Positions 33,160 through 44,224 of a DNA stretch of 64,000 bases are shown piece after piece; position 1 is the stretch's first letter, and each line of letters opens with the position of its first letter. The notes below the pieces were generated by a model that was given only the letters and a program-made list of their open reading frames with translations, did not search any database and was not told the DNA's origin. Origin of the DNA: Cyanophora paradoxa (lineage: Eukaryota; Glaucocystophyceae; Cyanophorales; Cyanophoraceae); NCBI GenBank assembly GCA_004431415.1, contig QPMI01000039.1, positions 186,001 to 250,000 on the forward strand, given 5' to 3'. A program made the translations under genes and the position numbers.

Positions 33160-34718
33160 ATGCACAGATCGAATTCCGACCCGGGGAGAAGCCAGGGATA
33201 CTGCAAATCGGACGCAAAGCGGCGTATCTCGAGCTCAGGCAAGCGAATGGAGAAGCGCATCATGGCCGGCGGTGGCGGATCTGGGAACAAGCGACCCAAG
33301 AAGGCAGCTGACGTCACCGTCGGCCCGTCTTCATCGCGCTCCATCGGTACGCGCCCCCCGCGCTTGCCGCGGCGCTCCGGGCGCTGCGTAAACGCCATGT
33401 ACGAAGATTCTGGATCCCCCGAGTCCGTACGCTCCGATTCTGGCGACTCGGGACAGAGCCCGACCGTCCTGTCAAGTGGTCCGCAGCTCGCATTGCCTTC
33501 AGAATTCGCAGACGCGCGCGGCAATGGAAAACGCGGCTTCATCTCACGCATCGCGCGCGCAGCTGGCCCGGAGCCGTCGTTCGACGTGGCGTTGGCCCTT
33601 CGGACGTGCGCGCAGGGGACCATCAAGGCCTTTGCTCGCTTTGAGCTGAAGGATTTCAATGGCAATCGTCTGGTGAATCGCTACACGTTCTTCGAGCCCA
33701 TCGATCTGGCACCGTCGGGCGGCAAGCCCGCGCGCCTCGAGGGCCCGGAGAAGAAGGCGATCAAGCGAGCGTACCGCGTTGAGGCCACCGTACCGCCTGA
33801 GTGGAAGGAGGCCTGGCTTGGCATCCTCTCGCACGACGGTGAGCGCCCCAGCTGCGAAGCTTACGATCTCGAGCTCCGCTGCCGGCCACGGTTCCAGACA
33901 CTCACAAAGATCATGACTTGGCGCAGGCAAGCTCGCGCCGAACGGGGTATCGCGCGCCTACTTCAACAACCAGCAATACCGCCCAGGCCAGCCTCCGTCG
34001 GTCGAGCTGGACGAAGCGCAGAAGCAGCCCGCCGACCTCGCGCCGCCCGTCGCTGAGATTGCGAACGGGCGCGCCACGTTCGACGTCTGCTTCCGTGCAG
34101 GCGGCCAATACAGTCTCATCGTCGTGGGCTCGTGCGGCGGGAATGCTCCGGGGAGCCGCGTCGGCCCCCGCGTCAAGCTCGTCCAAGGCGACCGTGAGTG
34201 CCCGAGTCTTCCCTCCTCGTCCTCCTACTCTTCTGACAGCTCGCGGTCGGCAGCGCACAAGCTTCTTAAGGACCAGCTGCAGGCATCTCGGAAGCTGCAG
34301 GAGGCGCCGCCGCCGCCGCAGGAGCAGGAGCGGGAGCCGCAACAGCAGCAGCAGGCGCAGCAGGCACGCGCCCAGCAGCTACATCTGAGCGAGGTACCGG
34401 TGCGTTTTCTGTGTCCGCTAATTTCCGATCCTCTGCGCCTGCAGCTGCTGACTCCGAATGTCACAGGCTTCGTCTTCTGGCCTCGGTGACCCCGAGCTCC
34501 CCAGCGACCTCTTTTTCGAACTCGGGCTCCCCGCATCTACAGGGGACTCGCAATCTGGATTCGTGCGTTCATCCTGCTGCCGCTGTTTCGCGACGCATCC
34601 ACTCACGACGATTGTGCAGCAGCAAACTCACGCCGGTCAATGCCCTGACTCAAGTGCCGGACAACCTCTCTTACTCGACCCTAACTTCGACATCGTGAGC
34701 GATTCCTGCCGCTGGTGA
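33160..34718 (+). CDS. Unrecognised protein with Ser-rich basic N-terminus, two structured regions and Gln-rich tail
   Basis: The ATG at 33160 (alternatives at 33247 and 33262) gives a basic head (GNKRPKKAADVTVG) that could be a nuclear signal. A Ser/Asp/Pro-rich stretch follows, then a structured region: PSFDVALALRTCAQGTIKA, FARFELKDFNGNRLVNRY, KAIKRAYRVEATVPPEWKE and YDLELRCRPRFQTL. A frame change near 33,920, at a CAG acceptor, continues with GKLAPNGVSRAYFNNQQYR, IANGRATFDVCFRAGGQY and SLIVVGSCGG, which reads like a second beta-rich domain. The tail is Ser-rich and then Gln-rich (QQQQQAQQARAQQLH), with a GTACCGG donor at about 34,394. Small exons (LLTPNV, SGLGDPELPSDLFFELGLP) end at a stop at about 34,718. 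The layout resembles a transcription regulator, but I do not recognise the family and the 3' exons are tentative. Confidence 0.5.
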
Positions 34719-35034
34719 TGCCGCTGTACTGAGGCCGAGCAGGCGGGTATTGGGGACCCACCGCAGCAGAGCGACAGCCGGCAGGACCCCGGCCCCACCG
34801 CGATGGCTTTGTTTGGCGTCACCAGACTCGGTGAACAGGCAGCAGCCCATACGACGGAATAAATTATACGCATCGGCATTAGACATCGCAGAGATAGAGA
34901 CATCGCAACAGCAGCATCTTCTTCAAATCAAAAGCGGCAGCGGCATCAAAATCAACAGCAATCGCGTCAGCAATACAACTGTGCTCCCAAGTTGACTCAG
35001 CGAGCTCCAGCATACAACGCACAAAGCAGATTAT

Positions 35035-35112
35035 ACTAGTACGTATTTATGCTAAGTCAGTAGTAATACGCCACAACGTATTACTACTGCCTTAGCATAA
35101 ATACGTACTAGT
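35035..35112. repeat. Hairpin 1: 36-bp inverted arms, 6-nt loop
   Basis: Arm 35,035-35,070 and arm 35,077-35,112 are reverse complements over 36 bases with one mismatch. The loop is CCACAA. The arms begin ACTAGTACG. Such a structure could be a palindromic miniature element, a small-RNA precursor or a replication-prone palindrome. Confidence 0.9.
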
Positions 35113-35317
35113 ATACTAGTACAAGTAAATGAATAAAAACAATTATACCGCGTTAGATAAACAAGCATGAACAGCATCAACGGCAACAGCAGCAGCATTT
35201 TTCTCAAAGCAAAAGCGGCAGCGGCATCAATATCCACAAAGATCGCGCCAGCAATACAACTGTGCTCCCCAAGTTTGAGTCAGCGAGCTCCAGCATACAA
35301 TGCACACAGCAGATTAT

Positions 35318-35393
35318 ACTAGTACGTATTTATGCTAAGTCAGTAGTAATACGCCACAACGTATTACTACTGCCTTAGCATAAATACGTACTA
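35318..35393. repeat. Hairpin 2: second copy of the same inverted repeat
   Basis: Arm 35,318-35,353, loop CCACAA, arm from 35,360 to about 35,392, after which a short ACTACGGT insertion interrupts the match to the first copy. The one arm mismatch of hairpin 1 is also present. The flank to the left (about 35,180-35,317) is a diverged direct repeat of about 34,905-35,034, so the hairpin was copied together with its flank. Confidence 0.88.
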
Positions 35394-36476
35394 CTACGGT
35401 ACTAGTATACTAGTACTAGTACATTTGTGCTTGACTGTATGCTGCACATTGCAAAGGATATTGCTTTTGATTTGTAATTATACACTCTGTGATCATGATG
35501 ACGAGCGGATTGTTCGGGCAGCATTCTAGGCCGCGGGCAGCATTAAATTCCAGCGCTACTACCGGGCTAGCTAGTACTTCTACTAGGCTAGGGGCGCGAG
35601 GGGTCTCTAGATAATCCGGAGCTCGAGGGGGTCTGGGGGGTGCCAAAAGAATACTAGTACTAGTACTAGTCGTTCGAATTCTCTAGATCTGAATTGGAAT
35701 GTGTGCAAAGTCTGCTGCATTCGTACACACTTGACAACAGTTCCCCGCTCCTCGCCGACCGGATACTGGGATGCTGACTGCAGGAGGGGATAGATGACAA
35801 GAGTGCTACAGCTACTAGTCGTGTCGAGCTGGTGCTTTAGCTGTAGTCTACCGAGTCACCTCCAGAACATAATATGTGCCGGTCCTCTAGCAGTGAGCCT
35901 GGCACAGTGAGCTGCACGGTCCAAGATGCCCGCTTGATGCCTCGTAATGCGTGGCCGTGGTGCGCTCTGTCCTATCTACTAATGGAGGAGGTGCGGTAGG
36001 AGGAAGGGGTCCGCAGTGTCGTCGTGCCCGTCGTCGCCGCCGCCGCTCGAAGTCCAGCTCCGACGCATGTGTGTGTCATTGCGATTGTGCGCCATCATGC
36101 CATGATGGCATAGCCGGGGCTATAGCTACAGTCTATCTATAGCTACTCTCTCTACTCTCTACTACTCTATAGGTTGTGCACAGATAAGGCGAGCAGGATG
36201 GCCATGCATATGCAAAAACTTGAAACCACGCGAGCTGGCCCAGTGGATCATGATCAAATCCGATGATCATGCATTTCTTTTCGAATCGAATACCCACAAA
36301 TACCCACAAAGCGCATTCCAGCTCACTGATGATGATCATGATCAAGATTTACGATTATCATATTATGGTCACCGATCCGTATGATAAAGACAGAATTGAC
36401 GAACCACGGACAGCCTGGCAGCATTCCGGTCTATCTACTCTAGATCTGAGGCTATGTAAAAACCACGCGAGTGGGA

Positions 36477-39400
36477 TCAGAAGTCGAGTTCGCCGATGTG
36501 TGGCTCGGCGGCGGCGGCGGCCGCGACCCCGGGTTTGAGCTCGCCCGCGGCGGTGGTTTTAGAGCCCAGCACGGGCGAGACGCAGGTGGCGGCGGGGACC
36601 CCGGCGCGGACCGGCGAGATCGACCCGGGCCGCGCCCGGCTGAACCCCGCCGCGGGGGGCGAAACCGGACTAACGGCGCCCGAGGCCCCCGGGGGCGACT
36701 TGGGGGGCCTTGGGGGGGAGGAGGAGGAGGAGGCGGAGTGCCGGGTAGGGGCGGGGGCGGGAGCGGGGGCGGGGGCGGGGGCGGGGGCGGGGCCCTCGGG
36801 CCGGGAAGGGGAGCCGCCGCCTCGCGGCTCGAGCGAGCGGAGGAGCCCCTCCAGGTCGGGTACCCCCAGTGCAGCCGCGTCCTTGCGAACGAAGGCCCGG
36901 ACCTGGTGGGGGTACGTTAACGTTTGGTGGGGGTACGTGATTTGCGGTCGGGGGAGGAAGTTACCGATCCCTCGAGGGAGGGCTCTCCGGGGGCCTTCCG
37001 GAAATAGATCTGCGGCGGAGGCGGGATTTCAGATCTAGAGGTCTCGGTCGCTGAGGAGGCGCCTTCGCCAGGGTTCCAGCGCACCGTCGTGTGCGCCACG
37101 CCGACCGTTGCGCCGAATGACGACCTGAGTAAGGGCGAGGTCAGCGCGAGAGCAGCGCGTACCCCCGCAGAGGCCGCGGACCGCAGGAAGCTCGAGAGTG
37201 CATTGGTACCCCCCTGGAACTCCTCCCCCCAGCGGAGCCGGTAAGCATCGACAAGGCGATCCGTCGGAACGGACGACTGCCCCTCTCGCTCAGCCACGTC
37301 CTGCCCCTCCCAACGGTCAGATCTGAGCGGGGCGGGGGCGGGGGTACAGGAAAGGGACGCGCGACGAGGGCGGCCGCGACGCGGGCGAAGGAGGGGCCGT
37401 CCCGCTCTGGCCCCTTCGAATTCCGCCGCGGGCTCTGATCGCGGCTGCGATCGCGGCTGCGGCTGCGGCTGCGGCTGCGGCTGCCCCGGGACCGCCGCTC
37501 GCCCCTCCGGTCCTCCCGGCCCGACGAGCCCGACCTGAGGGGGGCGTGAGTCACGCCGCGGCCCCCCGGGGGTACGCGGGCCCGGCAGACCTCGACTCCC
37601 GCAGCTCGCGCTGCCGCCGGAGCTCCGAGAGGGTCCGCGGGCCCGGGGGCGAGCCGCCCCTGCGCCGGGCGCGGAGTCAGTTGTATTTCATCCTCAAGGC
37701 AGTGGGGCGGGGCGAGGGCAGCACCTGGAGCCTGGCCGGCCGCGCGGCGGGCTGCGGCTGCGGTCGCGGTCAGAGGGGGCGGGGGCGGGAGTCGGGGCGG
37801 GCGCGGGGCTCGGCTCGCCTGCCGCCCAGGCTCCCTCTGGGGCCGTCCCTCGAGACCGGCCCACGCCGCGGGCTCCGGCTGCGGCTGCGGCTCCGGCTGC
37901 GGCCGCGGGGCCCGGACCACGGGGCGCCCCGCCCCTGCCCCGGCCCACGGCGTGACGCGGTCTCTCCTCCCGTGGAAGACGGGGCTCGGGCTGCGGCGCC
38001 CTCCCGAGCGCCGCGGGCTCGCGCTGCGGCGCCCGCCCGACCGCCGCGGGCTGTGGCTCGTGCGCGTCAGCGGCAGCGCGAGCAGCAACGAGATTACCGA
38101 GCATGGCCGCACCTCGGCGGCGGGCTGCGGCTCCGGCGCCCGCCGGGCGCCGCCTCCTTGCCCTTCTCCTGCTCCTTTCCCTTCTCCGCGCCCTGCACGG
38201 CCTCCCCGGGCGACCCCTGCTCGGTCTCAACGCGGCGGGCGGCCTCGCGGAGGGCGGCGAGGTCGTCGTCGAGGGCCCCGGGCCCCCCCGCCAGCGCCAC
38301 CGCCGGCTGCCCCTGCGCCCCCGCCTCAGCCGCCCCGCCCCGTCGAAGCCGCGGCCGTCGCTGGGAGAGGGGCGGGCGGGCCTTGGCGAAGGAGACACGG
38401 ACGGAGGTGGGGAAGAGGAACTGGAGGAGGCTCGCCAGCGAGGCCGGGTCTCCCGGGCACTTCGCCCCTGCCCCCGCCCCGGCCCTCAGCGGCCAAGGAA
38501 GGCGGGCGGCGGGGGGCTGGCGGCGGGGCGGACCTTTGAAGGCGACGGCGGCTCGCAGGGCCGGCGTCACGTGCTCCTGCGGCGAGCTCGGAAGGCCGCT
38601 TCGAGAGAAGGGGGGTACTCTATACGGTACGGGGCGGACCTTGAAGGGCTTGAAGCGGGAGCCGAGCTCTTGCCCCACGAGCGCCGCCGTGACGCCCTGC
38701 GCCGTACACGTACCCCCCTCCTCGTGAGCGGGCGCGCCCGCCGGGGCCGGAAGCCGAGGCGCGGGCGCACGGCGCCGGGCTTCATCTTGGGGGCGAGGGC
38801 GCGGAGGACGGCGGCGAGGTTCTCGGCGAGGGGCAGCGCGTCCTGCGGCACCCGGCTCCAGTCCGGCACCGGCGGCGCGGCGGGCGGCGTAGGCGGCGCC
38901 GCGGGCTCCTCCGCGAACGCCTCGACTGCGGGCGAGTCACGGGCCGCGCGGAGCGGGGCGCGGAGCGGCGGAGAGTCGCGCACTGGGCGGGGGAGGCGGC
39001 TGCTTCTTGCGGGGCGGAGGGGCGAGCGGGGCGCGCCGGGCACGGCCTGCGACCCGGCGGCGCGGGCGCTGGGTACGGGTTGGGGGGCGGGGGAGATGGG
39101 GAGCTCGGGGAGGACGGGCGGGGGCGCGCTGGGGTACGCGCCCGGCCCCATCTGGGCCGAGGAAGAGGCGGCGAAGGCGGGGGCGGAGGAGGCGGGCCCG
39201 GGGGCTGCGGGCTCCGGGGCGCGCGAGGGGGGCGGGTTGGCGGCCAGCAGGGCGCTGAACGAGGAGAAGGCGATGCGGTTGGGTAGGATGGGGGGTACGG
39301 CCTTCGCCTCGCCCGCGGGGGGTACGGCTGAAGCGGCCGAGGACGGGGCGGCCGAGTGGTGGGAGGGGTGCGCGGTGGGCGCGTCGGGCGGCGGGTGCGA

Positions 39401-42400
39401 GGCGGCGGGGGCGGGGGCGGCCGGGGCGGGGGCGGAGAGGGCGAGGAGGGGGCCGGCGGGGGTGCGCGGGGTGGCGGGGCCCGACCCCGAGAGCTGCGAG
39501 GAGGTCTCGCTGCCGGGTACGTGAGCTTAGAGCTTTTACGGGGGGGGGGGGGGGGGGACCTCGGGTCGCAGTCGGAGGCGGCGGAGGTGTGGGAGGCGGC
39601 GGAGGCGGCGGCGGAGCGGCGGCTGCGCCCCGCGTGGTGGTGCGCCGCCGAGCTGCGCTTCTCGAGCTCCTCCGGCACGCTCTCGTACTGCGGGGCCAAG
39701 GTAAGCGGGCGGCGCCCGGCGGCGCTCGCTCGGGGCGAGGCGAGGCGCCTCTTTCTTTCGTATACGAATTAACAGCTCGGCAGGATGTGTTATGTACATG
39801 ATAAGTCGTGATAAGACGGGGCGAGATGGATGGCCTAAAATGTCCTTCGAAGGCGTATCTTAGAGGCGACTAAGATGGAGGGGCGGGCGGGCCTTCTTGA
39901 TGATGAAGATGAAGACACTAAGATGCTATCAAGGACGGAATTCGAAAGAGGGGCGATAAGGATAAGGGGCGTTATTATATACGTTTAGGATGGCCTAAAA
40001 TGTCTTTCGAAGGCGTGTTTAAAAGGCGACTTAGATAAAGAGACGGGCGGGCCTTCTTGTAGACGCGGTGGACGTGCTTGTTGGAGGCGAAGACGAGGTA
40101 GAAGGGGGCGTCGTAGAGGCTCGCCCCCTCCGGCACCTCCAGCCGCCGCATCAGCGCCGAGTCCTGCGCAGGGGTGAGGAGGGGGAGGGAGGGAGGGAGG
40201 AGACGGAGCGGGGCGGTACCCATTTGAGGAAGGCGCGGGAGGGGATGAGGAAGGAGCGCAGGTCGGGCTCGGCCGCCTCGTCCGCCCCCGAGCTCCGCCC
40301 CTGCCCGCCCCGCCCGGCCCCCTTAGCCCGCGGACTGCGGGACCGGCGGGGCGGGCGGCGGGGCGGACGCGGGCGTAGAGGACGAGGCGGGCGGCCTGCG
40401 CCTGCGCCTGCGCCGCGTCGCCGCCCTTCGCCTGCGCGGCGCTGGCGCACTGCACCGCCTCAGGCGGCGCCGGGCGGGCGAGGGCGGGGCGGGGCGGACG
40501 ACGGAGCGGTGGAAGGCGGCGAGGCGGGCGGCCTTCTCGTCGGCGGGGAACGCCTCCCGCACCCCGTACGCCGCCAGCAGCTGCCCCGCCCGTCGGCCCC
40601 GGCGCCGGGCGGGGCGGGGCAGCCGGGCGGGGCGGGGCGGGGACCTTGTGCTCCTCGGCAAGCTCCTCGAGCATGCGGAGCGCCACGTCGCCGTCCATCG
40701 CCTTCGTCACGCTGAACACGTCCCGCGGCCTGCCGCGTTGGCGCCGCCCGTCAGGGCGAGTGGGCAGTTGTCGTTTATCGGGCAGCGCACGGGGCGTCGT
40801 TGGCATAGTACGTGAACGGCCATGCGTTCCTGCCGTGCGTGTTTGTCAGAAACGCCGATGATCTTGAAGAGCGAAGTTCGGAGGCGCCTGAGGGTGACGT
40901 CGATGGGCTTGCCGTGCGGCGCCGCCTTCTTGTCCGCCCCGGGCGCGTGCTTCACCTTCTCCGAGAACTGTCGGCCGGGCAGCCGCGTCAGAGGCTGCGG
41001 GCCGGGTGGCAGGGGGCGCGAAACGGACCCGGAGCCCGCCCGTCCAGTTGTCGTGCTTCTTCGACGGGTTGGCGAGAGTCGTGGGGGCGGGCGCGGCATT
41101 GAGAGACGCAGACGGATGCTGGACGGAAGCGCCGCTCGTTGCCAGCCTGACGCGGGGAACTGTTTAAGGGTGCGTGCAAGAGGAATTAGTCGGATGTCGA
41201 GCGGGCGCGCACTGGGCTAGCAAGGCCTGCAGCGGGTCCTGCGTCTGCGTCTGCGGTCCCTGGTTGGGACGGGACTGGGACAGGATGCTTTCGACTGTGG
41301 AGACCAGCCCCGAGTCGGGGAGGCCTGCGTTCCTGGCGGCGCCCAAGATCCCCTGCAGCAGTCCCGGATCGATGCCCCGGGCCGAGGCAGGGGCGGACGA
41401 GGTCGCCGAGGCACCCGTCGGCGTCTGCGGAAGCTCGTCATCTCGAGAGACGCGATTTTTCGTGGGACGGACCCGCGCAGCCGGGGCGGCGAAGGCGCGA
41501 TCCATGGGCGACGAGCCGGGGGAGTACTGCGGCGTGGACGCGGCGGAGTAGGGCGTGTGCGCCGAAGGCGCCTGCGGCTGGAGAGGGCCGGTCTCGATCT
41601 CGAGGCCCCTTACCCTCGGGTCCCGCATCGCCGCCGCCCGCGGGTCCCGCTGCTGTTGCTGCCAGGAGCCCGCGGCCGCCGCCTGCTGCTGCTGCGGCCA
41701 GGCGCCCCCTGGTGGTTGTTGTTGTTGTTGCTGCTGCTGCCAATTTCCCGTCCCCGCCGCCTGTTGCTGTTGCCAGGAGCCCGCCGCCTGTTGCTGTTGT
41801 TGTTGGTGCTGCCAAGAACTCGAATGCTGTTGCTGCTGCTGCTGATGCTGCTGCCAGGTGCTCGCCGGTTGCTGGGACTGATGGTGCCACGGCGGCGCCG
41901 CCTGCCTCGGCAGGGGCGCTGTTTGGTCCTGCGGTGGAAAAGGAGGTGCCGGAGGATGTGCGGACTGCACTTGTCCGCCAGAAAGTCGGCGCCCACCGTC
42001 CTCCGGCCCTTCTGCCGGCCCTTCGCCGAACGACGGCCGCCCGCGGTCCGCTGGTGCGAGAGGCCCCGTCCTTCGAATGCCACTCTTCAGATGGTCCTGC
42101 CACGTCTTGCGGACTGGCGGTTGCGGCATTATATCTTGCTCCTGCACGCCGCGTCATTGTGGGCCGTCGACGGTGCGTTGCCAGCAAGTGCAGGCAGACA
42201 ACGTACCGCTGCTGCGCGTTTAATCCCTTGCGGCTTCCAGTTGTCGGAGGCGTATCTGACAAACCAAAGCAAGGTAAATAAATTAAACACGTGCACGAAG
42301 CAACAGTAGAATCCACGGCCTCCGCCAAACGCACTTGGGCCTCCAAGCCGGAGGCTCGGAGCTAGAAACCCACCCCGCGCTCCGCTTCGTTTCATCGTCC

Positions 42401-43973
42401 TGCAAACTCATTTGATAAGTACCGTGGCGCGAAATATAATAGGATTCGTATTCCTCGCCGTTTACCTTCCACCGCTCATCGTCGAAGAGCTGCTGGCTCT
42501 GGTACTCCGCCGCCTTGCGCTCCTCCAGCTTGGCTTCTGTAGGAGGGGGGGACTCGCCGCCCCCGGGAGACTGTCGCCCCGACTCGTCCTTGATTGACGG
42601 CGCCGAGGGAGGCGACTCTCGGCCTGCCAATGAGGAGGAAGGGGGGGAAGGGGCCGCCGCCTGCTCCTGCGACGGCGCTGAGGCCGGCGGGGACGGCGCG
42701 GAGGCGGGCGCCGCCGAGGAGAGGGACCGCGCCCGCTTGGGGAGCAGCCGCGAGGTGGTACCGGTGGGCAGCGGCGCCGGGGCGGGGGCCGGGGCCGGAG
42801 CCGGCGCGGGGGGCGCCTCCTGGGCGGGCGGCGCCTCCGGGGCGGGCGGCGCCTCCGGGGCAGGCGGCAATGGCGGGGCGGCCGGGGGCTGCGCCTGCGG
42901 CAGGCTCGCTGGGGCCTTTTCTTCGTGCTCCTCCTCCTCCTCCTCATCTTCTTCATCGTCCAAATCTATCACTCGCTTCCCCGCTGCCGGCGGGGGCGCC
43001 GGCTCTCCGTTCTGGTCAGATGCTCGCTTCAACACCGCCGGAGGCTGGTCCGAGTCGCCCTGCGCCGAAACGTAAGCTAATCGGTGCATTTGGCTTACGG
43101 ATGCGCGTGAGCCCACATGCCTTGGGCTTCCTTGGCGCTGCGCTCTTCTTTGGCTTCTTTGCAGGGCTGGATGCCACCCCGGCGCCCGAAGCTTTCTTGG
43201 CATCCTTGTCTCCAGCCGGCGCGGCCTTGCGCTGGGACGACGTCGATCGACGAAAATGACAGAAGTCCATTCCAGAGTCTCACCTTTCGCTCCTTCTGTG
43301 CCGCAGGAGCGGATTCCGCGCTCGCGGAATCTGCCGAAGGGCTTGCCGTAGAATTCGACTGCGCGGGCTCATGGGCGGGCTTTGTGGTGCTCCGACGAGG
43401 TCGTGCGCCATTGAACCACTCGTTGTCGATGATTTTGCTGCGGGTTGCGGGCCGAAGGCACGCCGGCGGCCGCTGTAAGCTCGACAGGCGAGTTGCAAGC
43501 TCGAGAACGAGGGCGCACCCGTCCACCAGCGTCTTGACGCGTTTGTAGACGATATCTCCATCAACAAGCACCGCATTGATGATCTTGTCCGAGTCCAGAT
43601 CGGTCTGTTCGTCGCGAGACGTCGACAATTCGATGAGCTGTGAACGCGGCAGTCGACGAGCGCGCCGAACGCACCACGACCTTCCTCGCGTAGCCTTCAG
43701 CGACATCAACGCCGGATCGTTGCAGCTGCGCGTGAGCGGCCTCAGGCTAGCGCGCTGCGGCGCTCAATCGGTGCCAGGCGGGATGCGCAACCTCTGCGAT
43801 GATTTCGTCTAGCGTGAGGCCCTGCAACCGTGCGACGTGCGTGCATGCGTCAGCTTTCGCGTCCGGTCGTCGCCGTCGCGGGGTCCGGCCGGCTCGCGAA
43901 CCTGGTCCGGTAGCCGATTGCATATCTCAACTATCGCGGACTTCTTGCCCTCGCCCTTCCCCTTGGGCGGCAT
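36477..43973 (-). CDS. Paralogue A of a new multi-domain family (HTH-like, acidic, Gln-rich, conserved C-modules, RS region)
   Basis: The ATG at 43973 gives MPPKGKGEGKKSAIVEICNR then LPDQ. A 30-nt exon (43,792-43,821) gives GLTLDEIIAE, and a third reads LQRSGVDVAEGYARKVVVR; together these look like a three-helix HTH. Next come DSDKIINAVLVDGDIVYKR, a Lys-rich stretch (AAPRKPKACGLTRIRK), the acidic RVIDLDDEEDEEEEEE, SRLLPKRARSLSSAAP, PPVRKTWQDHLKSG and a long Gln/Trp-rich region (41.6-41.9 kb). The conserved core is W-x-GG-type, KPIDVTLR-NAWPFTYYANDAP, DVFSVTKAMDGDVALRML, LLAAYGVREAFPADEKA, RLVLYARVRPA, DLRSFLIPSRAFL and YDAPFYLVFASNKHVHRVY. A Pro-rich stretch, an RS region (about 37,500-37,420), SFARVAAALVARPF, DRLVDAYRLRWGEEFQGG, SFGATVGVAHTTVRW and AALGVPDLEGLLRSLEP follow, ending AEPHIGELDF-stop at 36477. 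The parts are nuclear in style. The family is not recognised. Confidence 0.62.
37420..37500 (-). other. Arg-Ser repeat region in paralogue A
   Basis: In the gene's frame this codes SRGSRSRSRSRSRDRSRDQ followed by SPRRNSKG, an SR-type low-complexity stretch as seen in splicing and mRNA-processing proteins. In paralogue B the equivalent position carries Arg-Glu/Arg-Asp repeats. Confidence 0.7.
40830..40887 (-). other. GC-AG intron in paralogue A at a position where D has GT-AG and B has GTGAGT
   Basis: Read on the minus strand, the exon ends GTCACCCTCAG, the intron starts GCGCCTCC and ends GCACGGCAG, and the next exon starts GAACGCATGG. This restores VTLR-NAWPFTYYANDAP. In D the same intron (62,137-62,200) starts GTGCCTCTGA. 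In B the intron after CTAAA starts GTGAGTGAG and ends GCGCAG before GAACGCGTGG. The A frame happens to be open through the intron, so naive ORF calling would include it. Confidence 0.75.
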
Positions 43974-44224
43974 GCCGATCGTGTCGACGGTGCTTACGCG
44001 TCTTCACGACCGATATCCCGTACCCGGATCGCGGGGTCAAGTCCCGGCCAACATTCTAGACGGCCCGCTCCCGAGCTCTGGTCGACCTCATTCAAAGCTT
44101 GTTGTAGCTAAAGGAGCGCGCCCGGTCGCCGGGGGCGACGGCCGGCCGAACAGCGCGTGGAACGCCGAGTGGCGCGCTTCGGATTCGTCACACCGAGACG
44201 CCTTGAGCTACAGCTAGCTGGAGC
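43974..44224. promoter_or_regulatory. 251-bp bidirectional promoter between paralogues A and B
   Basis: The two start codons (43973 minus, 44225 plus) point away from each other. The spacer is GC-rich on the left and mixed on the right, with TTAGCTACAA near the middle on the minus strand and AGCTACAGCTAGCTGG just before gene B. No clear TATA box. The two paralogues probably arose by inverted duplication around this spacer. Confidence 0.45.

Larger units (their letters stand above)
34719..36476. other. Less GC-rich convergent spacer with hairpin repeats, no gene seen
   Basis: These 1.76 kb between two converging genes are markedly less GC-rich than the rest. They contain a tandemly repeated unit of about 280 bp with large hairpins (see separate entries), CTAGTACTAG words (35,415-35,670), CTACTCTCTACT simple sequence (36,120-36,170) and ATGATCATG words (36,225-36,350). 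The ORFs here are short and featureless. Confidence 0.6.

Noticed and set aside
40826-40890. Protein segment TSLFKIIGVSDKHARQ as a conserved motif of the family
   Set aside because: It is open only in A. Comparison with D (in-frame TGA) and B shows it is an intron with the flanking exons joined as VTLR-NAWPF.
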